A DNA stretch of 64,000 nucleotides, taken from the NCBI GenBank assembly GCA_001899805.1, contig MKWP01000015.1:682001-746000 (forward strand), read 5' to 3'. This DNA is from Lysobacterales bacterium 66-474 (GTDB lineage: Bacteria; Pseudomonadota; Gammaproteobacteria; Xanthomonadales; Rhodanobacteraceae). The translations under genes were made by a program, and so were the position numbers. Every line of letters starts with the position of its first letter. Position 1 is the stretch's first letter. Below are positions 46,046 to 54,222 of this stretch, one piece after another. Under the pieces are notes generated by a model, which saw only the letters and a list, made by a program, of their open reading frames with translations, did not search any database and was not told the DNA's origin.

Positions 46046-46915
46046 ATGCCAAACGACCCCCCAAGTACCACCGGCCCCGCCCACCGTTCGCTGTGGGACC
46101 GTCTGGGCCACATGCTCGCCGGTGAACCCCGCAACCCCGAGGAACTGCTCGAGGAGTTGCGCGAAGCGCAATCCAACGGCCTCCTGACCGGCGAAACCTA
46201 CGCGATGATCGAAGGCGCGATCCGCGTCACCGAGATGGTGGTCGGCGACGTCATGGTGCCGCGCGCGCAGATGGTCACGCTCGACATCGACGACGACCTG
46301 CAGACGATCCTCGATACCGTCGTCGAATCCGGCCACTCGCGCTTCCCGGTGCACGGCGAGGACAAGGACGAAGTACTCGGCATCCTGCTCGCCAAGGATC
46401 TGCTGAGACGCAACCAGAACGGTTCGCCGAACCCCGGATCGCGTCCGGGGCAGGCTCTGCGCGCGCTGCTGCGCCACGCGGTGATGATCCCGGAATCGAT
46501 GCGGTTGAACGTGCTGCTGGCCGAGTTCCGCCGCTCGCGCAACCACATGGCGGTGGTGGTGGACGAATACGGCGGCGTCGCCGGCCTCGTCACCATCGAG
46601 GACGTGCTGGAGGAAATCGTCGGCGAGATCGACGACGAACACGACGACGCGGTACCGCCCAGGATGATCGTCGCGCAAGCCGACGGCAGCTGGCTGGTCG
46701 ACGCGTTGACCCCGATCGAGGACTTCAACGAGAAGTTCCACACCGTATTCTCCGACGAGGAATACGACACCGTGGGCGGCCTCGTCACCGCCGAATTCGG
46801 CCACCTGCCCGACCCCGGCGAAACCGCAAGCCTGGGCGAGTATTCCTTCGACGTGACCCGCGCCGACGATAGGCGCGTGTTGCAGTTCCGCGTGCGCAGG
46901 GTCGCCTCCGCATAG
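46046..46915 (+). CDS. corC: CorC-type CBS-domain protein (magnesium/cobalt efflux accessory)
   Basis: Cytoplasmic protein of 289 residues with a CBS pair (GDVMVPRAQMVTLDIDDDL; HMAVVVDEYGGVAGLVTIED) and the C-terminal CorC_HlyC domain (TVGGLVTAEFGHLPDPGE; FDVTRADDRRVLQFRV). It has no DUF21 membrane part, as usual for E. coli-type CorC, which influences Mg2+/Co2+ efflux by CorA. The loop between the CBS motifs (about residues 130-140, PGSRPGQALRA) is encoded by DNA nearly identical to an intergenic repeat. ATG 46046 follows a TACACT box at about 46002. CorA is encoded 1.6 kb downstream. Confidence 0.93.
   Translation: MPNDPPSTTGPAHRSLWDRLGHMLAGEPRNPEELLEELREAQSNGLLTGETYAMIEGAIRVTEMVVGDVMVPRAQMVTLDIDDDLQTILDTVVESGHSRFPVHGEDKDEVLGILLAKDLLRRNQNGSPNPGSRPGQALRALLRHAVMIPESMRLNVLLAEFRRSRNHMAVVVDEYGGVAGLVTIEDVLEEIVGEIDDEHDDAVPPRMIVAQADGSWLVDALTPIEDFNEKFHTVFSDEEYDTVGGLVTAEFGHLPDPGETASLGEYSFDVTRADDRRVLQFRVRRVASA
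46433..46461. repeat. Intergenic-repeat fragment embedded in corC
   Basis: These 29 bases agree at 28 positions with the reverse complement of 55372-55400, which is part of the GTCATTCC-type element copy C. The core is CCCGGATCG, then one variable base, then GTCCGGGGCAGGCTC. Here it is read in frame as PGSRPGQALR within corC. Confidence 0.8.
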
Positions 46916-47219
46916 CGGGACTCGGGACTCCGGAAAGCGTAACAACCTCGTCATTCCGGGGCCGCTCACGCGCAGCGGGAGCGGAACCCGACTGCGTTTG
47001 CAGGACTGCAAACGCGAACGCCGGAGGCGGCCCGCAGGGCGAGCGCCAAGGATGGCGCGAGTCAATCGGTACCGTGCGCCATGACGGCGAAACCGATTCC
47101 GGATCGCGCTACGCGCGTCCGGAATGACGATCAAAGGCGCAAGCGCAAGGCGATACCGGCTCGTTCCGAAGCCGAGATTCAGGACGCAAGACGCACGGTG
47201 CGGCAGCCGCCCGTTTATC
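46916..47219. repeat. Gene-free stretch with dispersed GTCATTCC element (copy B)
   Basis: The element spans 46950-47127, beginning GTCATTCCGGGG and ending CCGGAATGAC, with a GTTTGCAGGACTGCAAAC palindrome (about 46996-47013) inside. It matches copy A (14541-14690) in inverted orientation. No gene was recognised in the gap; the leader of the DUF4105 gene follows. Confidence 0.8.
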
Positions 47220-48515
47220 ATGCGCCGATTCTCTTGGGCCGTTGGATCGATGCTCGCCATCCTGTGTCGTATTGTCCCGCATCGCGCATGCCCACTCGCC
47301 GCCCTGCTGGTCTGCGCACTGCTTCCGTGCCTCGCCCACGCCGGCGTCGCCGACGCGCCGGGTGGGGACCTGCGCGTCGACCTCTACACCTACGGGCCCG
47401 GCGAGATCTACTGGGAACGTTTCGGCCACGACGCGCTGGTGATCACCGACACCGCAAGCGGCGAGGCCTATGCCTTCAACTACGGCATGTTCGATTTCGA
47501 CCAGAAGGATTTCTACCTCAACTTCGCACGCGGCATCATGATCTACCGCGCCGCCGCGTGGCCCGCCGCGGACGACATCCAGCAGTTCTCGGGCGAGGGC
47601 CGCTCGATCACCGACCAACACTTGGACCTGACGCCGGCGCAACGCGCGGCGCTGCGCGATTTCCTGGTCTGGAACGTGCAGCCTGAACACGCGCGCTACC
47701 GCTACCGCTACTTCGCCGACAACTGCACCACGCGCGTGCGCGACGCGCTGGACAAGGTGCTCGGTGGTGCGCTCGAACGACAGCTGGCCGGCCCGGTGCA
47801 CGGCGAAACCTATCGCAGCGAAACCGACCGCCTGATGTCGGGCCAGCCCTGGCTGATGGTCCTGCTCGACCTCGGCCTTGGCCCCTACGCCGACCAGCCG
47901 CTGACCCGCTGGACCGGCGCTTTCATTCCCGAGCGGCTGATGAATGAATTGCGCAGCGTGCGCGCCACCGACGGCGCACCACTCGTGCAATCGGAAACCG
48001 TGCTGTCACCGCAGCGGCTGCCCTCGCCGCCCGCACAAGCGCCCGATCTGCGCTTGCCGCTGCTGATCGCGGGACTGGTGCTGGGCCTCGCGTTCGTCGC
48101 CGCGGCGTGGTTGCGGGACCGCTACGACATCGACCGCTGGTGGTTCGCGATCGTCGGCACGGCCTACGCATTCGTCGTCGGGATTGCCGGCGTGCTGATG
48201 CTGGTGCTGTGGTTCGCCACCGACCACCGCGCGGCATGGGCCAATGAAAACCTGTGGCTGTTCAATCCGCTGGCGTGGTCGTTGATTCCGGCGTTGTGGC
48301 GGCTGCGCAAGCCGGGTGCATGCGCGGCCCGGTTCGCACTCATGGTTGCCGGACTGTCGGCCCTGCTGGCCGTGTTCGCGCTGGCCTCCAAGCTCACGCC
48401 GTGGTTCCCGCAACACAACCTGCCGTGGATCCTGTTCGCGCTGCCGGCGTGGCTGGGGCTGTTGTGCGGCTCGTGGCTGATGCGTCCGCGCAAACCCCGC
48501 CCGATTTCCGCATAA
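47220..48515 (+). CDS. DUF4105 membrane protein (Lnb N-terminal periplasmic-domain type)
   Basis: Exported protein of about 431 residues. A signal or anchor segment lies at about residues 20-42 (CPLAALLVCALLPCLAHA), followed by a periplasmic DUF4105 domain (TYGPGEIYWERFGHDALVI; FNYGMFDFDQKDFYLNFARG; RYRYFADNCTTRVRDAL) with the conserved His and Cys, then four or five C-terminal helices. The DUF4105 fold resembles NlpC/P60-type papain-like hydrolases, and the His (GHDALV) and Cys (DNCTT) could be catalytic; activity is unproven. The start could also be ATG 47250. CorA follows nine bases later. Confidence 0.82.
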   Translation: MRRFSWAVGSMLAILCRIVPHRACPLAALLVCALLPCLAHAGVADAPGGDLRVDLYTYGPGEIYWERFGHDALVITDTASGEAYAFNYGMFDFDQKDFYLNFARGIMIYRAAAWPAADDIQQFSGEGRSITDQHLDLTPAQRAALRDFLVWNVQPEHARYRYRYFADNCTTRVRDALDKVLGGALERQLAGPVHGETYRSETDRLMSGQPWLMVLLDLGLGPYADQPLTRWTGAFIPERLMNELRSVRATDGAPLVQSETVLSPQRLPSPPAQAPDLRLPLLIAGLVLGLAFVAAAWLRDRYDIDRWWFAIVGTAYAFVVGIAGVLMLVLWFATDHRAAWANENLWLFNPLAWSLIPALWRLRKPGACAARFALMVAGLSALLAVFALASKLTPWFPQHNLPWILFALPAWLGLLCGSWLMRPRKPRPISA

Positions 48516-48523
48516 TCGGGCGC

Positions 48524-49516
48524 ATGGACACGCCCGCCACGAAATCCATGGTCGCGAACTGCGCCGCGTACGGACCGGACGGGCGCAAGGTCCGCGACAT
48601 CACGCTGGACGAGATCAGCGACTTCCTCGCGCGTCCCGATGGCTTCGTGTGGGTGGGCCTGGTGGAACCGGACGAGCCCTTGCTGGAAAAATTGCAGGGC
48701 GAGTTCACCCTGCACGAACTCGCGGTGGAAGACGCGCACAGCGCGCACCAGCGGCCCAAGATCGAGTCCTACGGCGACTCCCTGTTCATCGTCGCGCAGA
48801 CCGCGCAGATGACCGACGGCAACATCGCCTTCGGCGAAACCCACCTGTTCGTCGGCAAGCGTTATCTGCTGTCGGTGCGCCACGGCGCCTCGCAGAGCTA
48901 TGCGCCCGCGCGCCGCACCTGCGAGCAGGCGCCGACGCACCTTGCGCTCGGCACCAGCTACGCGCTGTATTCGATCCTCGATTTCATCGTCGACAACTAC
49001 CTGCCGATCGTGCAGGACTTCAAGCAGGAACTGCAGGAACTCGAACACGACGTTTTCGGCGATGCGTCCAATCGCGACATCACCCGTCGCCTGTACGACA
49101 TGCAGCGCGAACTGCTGACGCTGAAGCTCGCGGCGACACCGTTGCAGGACATCCTGGGCCAACTGGTGCGGTTGCATCCCGAAGTGATCCGCGACGAAGT
49201 GCGGCCGTACTTCCGCGACGTGCAGGACCACGTGACCCGCGTCAGCGACGCGATCAATTCGATGCGGGAAATGCTGGGCGCGGCGATGAACGTGAACCTG
49301 TCGCTGATCACGGTGCGCCAGAACGACGTGGTCAAGCGCCTCGCCGGCTGGGCCGCGCTGCTGGCCGCGCCGACCCTGCTGGCGAGCTGGTACGGCATGA
49401 ACTTCCACCACATGCCGGAACTCGACAAACCCTGGGCGTATCCGGCGATCATCGGCGTCACCGCCACCGTGTGCGTGACGCTGTACGTGGTGCTGAGGCG
49501 CGCGAAGTGGTTGTAG
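48524..49516 (+). CDS. corA: CorA-family magnesium/cobalt transporter
   Basis: Inner-membrane divalent-cation channel of 330 residues. A large cytoplasmic N-terminal domain (WVGLVEPDEPLLEKLQ; LHELAVEDAHSAHQRPKIE) and a long stalk helix lead to two C-terminal helices with the pore motif YGMNF between them (LLAAPTLLASWYGMNFHHMP), the CorA hallmark. ATG 48524 lies just after the DUF4105 stop, so the two may be cotranscribed. CorC is encoded 1.6 kb upstream. Confidence 0.93.
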   Translation: MDTPATKSMVANCAAYGPDGRKVRDITLDEISDFLARPDGFVWVGLVEPDEPLLEKLQGEFTLHELAVEDAHSAHQRPKIESYGDSLFIVAQTAQMTDGNIAFGETHLFVGKRYLLSVRHGASQSYAPARRTCEQAPTHLALGTSYALYSILDFIVDNYLPIVQDFKQELQELEHDVFGDASNRDITRRLYDMQRELLTLKLAATPLQDILGQLVRLHPEVIRDEVRPYFRDVQDHVTRVSDAINSMREMLGAAMNVNLSLITVRQNDVVKRLAGWAALLAAPTLLASWYGMNFHHMPELDKPWAYPAIIGVTATVCVTLYVVLRRAKWL

Positions 49517-49556
49517 GCCGTACCGAAGCCGCAATCCTGTGCATCGCATCGCCCGC

Positions 49557-49588
49557 AAAAACGGGGCCACGCTCGCGCGCGGCCCCGT
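49557..49588 (-). terminator. Intrinsic terminator after the M16 protease gene
   Basis: On the minus strand ACGGGGCC (49588-49581) and GGCCCCGT (49568-49561) form a perfect stem around a GC-rich loop, followed by TTTTT (49561-49557) and GCGGG. It lies 28 bases beyond the protease stop. In the plus direction the stem lacks a following T-run, so it probably acts on the protease transcript only. Confidence 0.8.
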
Positions 49589-49616
49589 CGGCCCACCCAA
49601 CCTGACCGCCAAACCA

Positions 49617-52289
49617 TCAGCCTTTCGGCGCCGGCCCCTTGACCCCGGTGACGAAATCATCCGGCCGCAGGTCATGCTTGAACACCGCCTGGATATCGGC
49701 CGCGGTCATCGCCATGTACTTCTTGGCCGCCACCGCATCGCTGTCGAGCGGCTTGCCTTGCAGCGACAGACTCAGGAAGTTGCCCGCGATCGAATCGAAG
49801 CTGGACTGGCTCAGCGCGAGTGAACGCAGCATCTTGCCCTTGGCCGCGTGCAACTCGGCATCCGAAACCGGCGTCGTCTGCATCTGCCTGACATCGCGCA
49901 CCACCAGCGCACGCGCCTGACTCACCTTGTCGGGGTCGCAACCGTAATCGACGTTGAAGGTGCCGCGATGCTTCTGCAGGTCGACGCTGCTGTAGACGCC
50001 GTACACCAAACCGGCCTTCACGCGCAGGTCCTGCATCAGATGCGCATCGAAGCCGCCGCCCAGGATCTGGCTGCCCAGGTTCATCGCATAGCGATCCGGG
50101 CTGTTCTCGTCCATCGGGATGGTCTCGGACAGGGTCACCGAATCCTGCACCGCCGAGGAATCCGGGGTGTGGAACTCGCCGGCCTTGTTGCCGGGCACCG
50201 CCGGATAGTGCGTGTCCGGCCTGGCGCCGGTCGCCTTCCAGCTCCCGAACGCGGCCTCGGCCACCTTGCGGGCTGCATCGGGCGTGACGTCGCCGACGAT
50301 CACGATGGTGGTCATGTCGGGGCGGAAGGTCTGTTTGTAGTAGCCCTGGACATCGGCCAACGTCAAACCGTCGATGGATTTTGGCGTGGCGTAACGCAAC
50401 ACCGGATCGTGCGCCGGATACAACGCGCTGTCCATGTGGTGGCGGTTGAGAAAAGCCGGCGACTGGATCTGGCCCGCCGCCGCGCCCGCCTCACTGCGCT
50501 GCATCACCGCGAACGCCTGTGCCGGCATATTGGGATGCAATTCGTTGTCGGCCAGCAGTTGCATGCCCTTGGCGAAGTTCGCCGACGGCACCTTCAACGA
50601 GAAACTCGATCCCGCGCTTTCATGCGCGCTCAGCGCATCCAGCGCGGCCTGGAACTGCAGGCGGTTCATGCCGGTGGTGCCGAAGTTGAACAGCGAATTC
50701 AACACGTCGGCAACGCCGTCCTGACCCTTGGCTGCCTGCATGTCCTGGTTGGTCTGGATTTCGCCGAACACTTCCACGGTCTTGCTCACCGATTCCGGTT
50801 GCACGATCACGCGCAGGCCGTTGGCCAGCGTGAACGCGGAAGGATTGGTTTTCAGGTCCGGCAGCGTGAGCTTGGCAAAATCCGCGCGGGCCCAATCGGG
50901 CAACGTCACCGCGCCGCCGGGCTTGCCGCCGAAACTTTCGGCGCCACCGAAGCCCTTGGCCGCGGAGGGCTTGCCGGAGGATGTCGGCGTCAGGATCGCG
51001 GTGATCGCGTGATCGGGATTGAAAACGTGTTTGGCCAGCGCGTTCACTTGCTCCGGCGTCACCGCCGCGATCGCGGCGCGGATGTCGTCGGGGGATTCGC
51101 CAGCGCGGAATGCCAAAGCTTCCGACCATGCGTTGGCCAGCCCCGACACCGAGTTCTTCTTGTATTCGAGGTCGGCGATGGCCTTGTTCTTGGCTGCGGT
51201 CACGAGGTCCGCGGACACTCCCTTCGCGGCGGCCTCGGCGATGATGGCCTGCATGTCGCCGAGCACCTTCTGCGCATCGCCGCCGCGCGGGAAGGCCGCC
51301 TCGGCGAAACCAACGCCCGCGTGCGGCATGAACCCGGCGCCGAAACCGCCGAACAGCGCCTTGCCGGTGAGGCCCAACTCGAACAGCTTGCCGCGCTTCG
51401 ATCCCAAGGCGTCGGACAATACCAACGCGGTGGCGTAATCCTTGTCGCGCAGGCCCGGCATCCGCCAGGCGATCGCGGTGATCCCGACCGGATAGTCGGA
51501 CGGCAGCTTGACGGTCCTGGCCTGCGTCGGCTTGAAGTCGAACGCCGGGCGGTCCGGCAGCGCCTTCTTCGGAATGTCGCCGAACAGCTCCTTCACCTGT
51601 TCCAGCGTGGAGGCCGCATCGACATCCCCCGCGATCACCAGGATCGCGTTGTTGGGCGCGTACCAGGTGTCGTGGAATTTCTTCAGGTCGGCCGCCGTGG
51701 TCTTGTCGAACGACGGCCTGGTGCCGAGCGCGTCGTGCGCGTACGGTGTGCCCGCGAACATGTGCGCGAACAACTGTTCCTCGAACTTGTAGCCGGGGTT
51801 GGAGTTGTCGGCCGAGACTTCCTGTTCGATCGCGCCGCGCTCCTTGCTCCAGTCGACCGCGGCCATGGAGACGCCACGCATGCGCGACGCCGCCACGTGC
51901 AAGGCCACGTTCAGGTCCTGCGCCGGCACCGTGAAGTAGTACTGGGTGACGCCGTGGGTGGTATCGGCGTTGAAGTTGCCGCCCATGTCGGAAGCGATCG
52001 CCAGCAGCTGGTCCTTGCTGAGGCCGGGGCCACCGCGGAACATCATGTGCTCCACCGCATGCGCGGTTCCGGGGAATCCGCTCGGCACCTCGTCGGAACC
52101 CACGAGGTAGTTCATTTCGGTGGTCACCACCGGCGCCAGCGTGTCGCGCACGATCACCACGCGCAGGCCGTTGTCCAGCGTCGCGCGCGTCACGTTCGCG
52201 TCGTTCGACTGTGCCAGCGCGCAGCCTGCGCCCGCCGTCCCCAGCAACAGTGCCATCGTGGCTGCCAGCATCTTCACTTGCCGTTTCAT
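49617..52289 (-). CDS. M16-family (insulinase/pitrilysin-like) zinc metallopeptidase
   Basis: Exported peptidase of 890 residues with a signal peptide (MLAATMALLLGTAGAGCALA). The inverted zinc motif HAVEH has His77, Glu80 and His81, and the distal Glu lies in ERGAIEQEVSADNSNPG (about 150-160). Two M16 halves follow: an active N-terminal pair of domains and an inactive C-terminal pair beginning near residue 480 (LANGLRVIVQPESVSKTVEV). A single long chain of this kind acts as a clam-shell peptidase. AAGGAGG lies six bases before ATG 52289, and a terminator follows the stop. Confidence 0.92.
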   Translation of the reverse strand: MKRQVKMLAATMALLLGTAGAGCALAQSNDANVTRATLDNGLRVVIVRDTLAPVVTTEMNYLVGSDEVPSGFPGTAHAVEHMMFRGGPGLSKDQLLAIASDMGGNFNADTTHGVTQYYFTVPAQDLNVALHVAASRMRGVSMAAVDWSKERGAIEQEVSADNSNPGYKFEEQLFAHMFAGTPYAHDALGTRPSFDKTTAADLKKFHDTWYAPNNAILVIAGDVDAASTLEQVKELFGDIPKKALPDRPAFDFKPTQARTVKLPSDYPVGITAIAWRMPGLRDKDYATALVLSDALGSKRGKLFELGLTGKALFGGFGAGFMPHAGVGFAEAAFPRGGDAQKVLGDMQAIIAEAAAKGVSADLVTAAKNKAIADLEYKKNSVSGLANAWSEALAFRAGESPDDIRAAIAAVTPEQVNALAKHVFNPDHAITAILTPTSSGKPSAAKGFGGAESFGGKPGGAVTLPDWARADFAKLTLPDLKTNPSAFTLANGLRVIVQPESVSKTVEVFGEIQTNQDMQAAKGQDGVADVLNSLFNFGTTGMNRLQFQAALDALSAHESAGSSFSLKVPSANFAKGMQLLADNELHPNMPAQAFAVMQRSEAGAAAGQIQSPAFLNRHHMDSALYPAHDPVLRYATPKSIDGLTLADVQGYYKQTFRPDMTTIVIVGDVTPDAARKVAEAAFGSWKATGARPDTHYPAVPGNKAGEFHTPDSSAVQDSVTLSETIPMDENSPDRYAMNLGSQILGGGFDAHLMQDLRVKAGLVYGVYSSVDLQKHRGTFNVDYGCDPDKVSQARALVVRDVRQMQTTPVSDAELHAAKGKMLRSLALSQSSFDSIAGNFLSLSLQGKPLDSDAVAAKKYMAMTAADIQAVFKHDLRPDDFVTGVKGPAPKG

Positions 52290-52581
52290 GCAATCCTCCT
52301 TGGTATGGGTACCTCGAAATCGTCACGGGCAACCCCGGCCCGCGGCGGATGGCGTCGTGAGCCCGTGGCGCCCTCACGCAACGCACGGATTCATGAACGC
52401 AAACCTGTCGAGGTTTAACAGGCGTAGCTTTCGTGAATCTTTCAGTCACCCGTCGCGGTTGCAGATCCCGCGCGCCCTCGCCTTGCATGGCCAACCGCCG
52501 GGTGCCGCACAGCGAACCCGGTGCCCGGAATGGATGGTTGGGTCGCGCTAAGATGCACGCAATCCATCGGGTCGACGCACC

Positions 52582-53520
52582 ATGCTGCTCGCCATCCGCC
52601 TCGCGATCCTCGCCATCGTCCTGCTGTTCCTGCTGAGCGCGCTGGCCGTGCATTTCCGCAGCAAGGTCAGGCTGAAGCTGCGCAAGCAGCTGGCCAGCCA
52701 CGCCACCGTGTTCGCGCCGTACAACCTCTTGATGTACGCGTTCTCGGCGGTGCCCGCGGTGGCATTCCCCGACCGCAAGCGATTCCGGGACGTGGATGCG
52801 TTGCGCGACAACTGGCAGGCGATCCGCGACGAAGCGGCCGGCCTGTCCGACCAGGGCCATATCCGCGACGCGCTGAAAGATACCGACGCCAGCTTCAGCT
52901 CGTTCATCAAGGTCGGCTGGAAGCGTTTCTACGTGAAGTGGTACGGCGAGCCGTTGCCCTCGGCGCAAAAACTCTGTCCGAAGACCGTGGAACTGGTGAA
53001 CCGCATTCCCGGCGTCAAGGCCGCGATGTTCGCGTTGCTGCCGCCGGGCACCACCCTCAACCCCCACCGCGACCCCTTCGCGGGTTCGCTGCGCTACCAC
53101 ATGGGCCTGATGACACCCAATTCGGATGCCTGCCACATCATGGTCGACGGCCAGGACTACTCGTGGCGCGACGGCGAGGACGTGGTCTTCGACGAAACCT
53201 GCGTGCACTGGGCCGAGAACAACACCGATACCCCGCGCGTGATCCTGATGTGCGACATCGAGCGGCCGCTGCGCTCGCGCGCGATGGCGTGGATCAACCA
53301 CCACGTCAGCAACTTCATGGGCGCGATCACCGCCTCGCCCAACCAGGCTGAGGAACCCACCGGCGCGATCAACCGGTTGTTCTCCGCGTTGCGCCAGCGT
53401 CGCGAGAAAAGCCGCGCCTTCAAGCAGCGCCACCGCAAGTTGTTCAAGGCCATGAAGTTCGCGGGCGCGGTGGCGGTGCTGTGGGTGCTGCTGCTGGCGC
53501 CATGGCCGCTTTTGCGCTGA
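52582..53520 (+). CDS. lpxO: Aspartyl/asparaginyl beta-hydroxylase family, LpxO-like lipid A hydroxylase
   Basis: Membrane-anchored Fe(II)/2-oxoglutarate dioxygenase of 312 residues. An N-terminal helix (ILAIVLLFLLSALAV) and a C-terminal helix (GAVAVLWVLLLAPWPLL) flank the catalytic domain with the HxD pair in NPHRDPF and the distal His in CVHWAENN; the 2-oxoglutarate-binding Arg is probably in DTPRVILMCDIERP. Length and two terminal helices fit LpxO, which hydroxylates the secondary acyl chain of lipid A. A TAAGAT box lies at 52548-52553. Other substrates cannot be excluded. Confidence 0.87.
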   Translation: MLLAIRLAILAIVLLFLLSALAVHFRSKVRLKLRKQLASHATVFAPYNLLMYAFSAVPAVAFPDRKRFRDVDALRDNWQAIRDEAAGLSDQGHIRDALKDTDASFSSFIKVGWKRFYVKWYGEPLPSAQKLCPKTVELVNRIPGVKAAMFALLPPGTTLNPHRDPFAGSLRYHMGLMTPNSDACHIMVDGQDYSWRDGEDVVFDETCVHWAENNTDTPRVILMCDIERPLRSRAMAWINHHVSNFMGAITASPNQAEEPTGAINRLFSALRQRREKSRAFKQRHRKLFKAMKFAGAVAVLWVLLLAPWPLLR

Positions 53521-53526
53521 TCTGCT

Positions 53527-53562
53527 TTGGTGATTGCCCCCCCCCCCGGAGAGATGTGATAC
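53527..53562 (+). promoter_or_regulatory. Candidate promoter containing a run of eleven C
   Basis: Eleven consecutive C occupy 53537-53547. TTGCCC (53534-53539) and the extended -10 TGTGATAC (53555-53562) are separated so that the spacer between TTGCCC and TGATAC is 17 bases and includes most of the C run. The gene at 53640 follows. Slippage in the run would change promoter spacing. Confidence 0.45.
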
Positions 53563-53639
53563 GGTCCCATCGCCTGCCATCAGAATGACTGACGAAGGCA
53601 CTGAGACGACTACCAATCGGCACACCGGGGAGGTGTACA

Positions 53640-54209
53640 GTGAAAACAGTCTGCCTCGCAGCTATAGCACTAGCCTGTCTCGCTCCAGTCTCAATTGCCA
53701 ATGCCAAAGCGCCCTTGGTTTTGGGCGAGGCCCATTCGACGGATGCGCTGGGACCCAATACGCAACAACACGTCACGGTCAACTCGGATGGATCGATCCA
53801 TGCCGTTCTGCAAGACGGAGCCTTGGTGACCACCATCGACATGCAGGTGTCGGGGAACAATGTCACCCTGACCAAGCGTGACGAATTGGGCGTCACAACT
53901 TCGATGATGGATCTTGCAGCCGGCGCCAGGTTCGTGGACCAGAACCCCGCCGTGGCGGCGATCGCGGAGCAGGGAATGAGCACCCTGCGAGCCATGCGCG
54001 CCGCACGTTACCCCGTGCGCTACGGCGCCTCCCCTATGGGCTCTGGCGGCCCGTGCGGGGCAGAGGCTCAAAACATGATCAACGCTGGCTACGCAGCGAT
54101 CATTGCATGTTCGTCCGGCGTCTCGATCGGCTGTTTGATGGCACAGAATGACTACAACAAGGCCGTAGCCGCGTACAACGCGTGCATGGATTCGAAATTC
54201 CCGAACTGA
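53640..54209 (+). CDS. Small secreted protein of unknown function with conserved cysteines
   Basis: Exported protein of 189 residues. The signal peptide (CLAAIALACLAPVSIANA) is cut near residue 22. The N-terminal half is beta-rich (QHVTVNSDGSIHAVLQDG; VTTIDMQVSGNNVTLTKRDE); the C-terminal half is helical and carries Cys at CGAEA, ACSSG, GCLMA and NACMD that could form two disulphides. Not recognised as a named family. The GTG start at 53640 has GGGAGG seven bases upstream. A strong terminator follows, so the gene is probably monocistronic behind the C-run promoter. Confidence 0.75.
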   Translation: MKTVCLAAIALACLAPVSIANAKAPLVLGEAHSTDALGPNTQQHVTVNSDGSIHAVLQDGALVTTIDMQVSGNNVTLTKRDELGVTTSMMDLAAGARFVDQNPAVAAIAEQGMSTLRAMRAARYPVRYGASPMGSGGPCGAEAQNMINAGYAAIIACSSGVSIGCLMAQNDYNKAVAAYNACMDSKFPN

Positions 54210-54222
54210 GCACGTAGAGACT

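Noticed and set aside
49848-52418. 856-codon open frame on the plus strand opposite the M16 protease gene
   Set aside because: Mirror frame of a GC-rich gene; product is His/Arg/Gly-rich without domains, whereas the minus strand encodes a complete M16 protease with HxxEH, a ribosome-binding site and terminator.
50620-53625. 1001-codon open frame on the minus strand covering parts of the protease and lpxO
   Set aside because: Arg/Gly-rich product without motifs, in another frame of the protease gene and antisense to lpxO.
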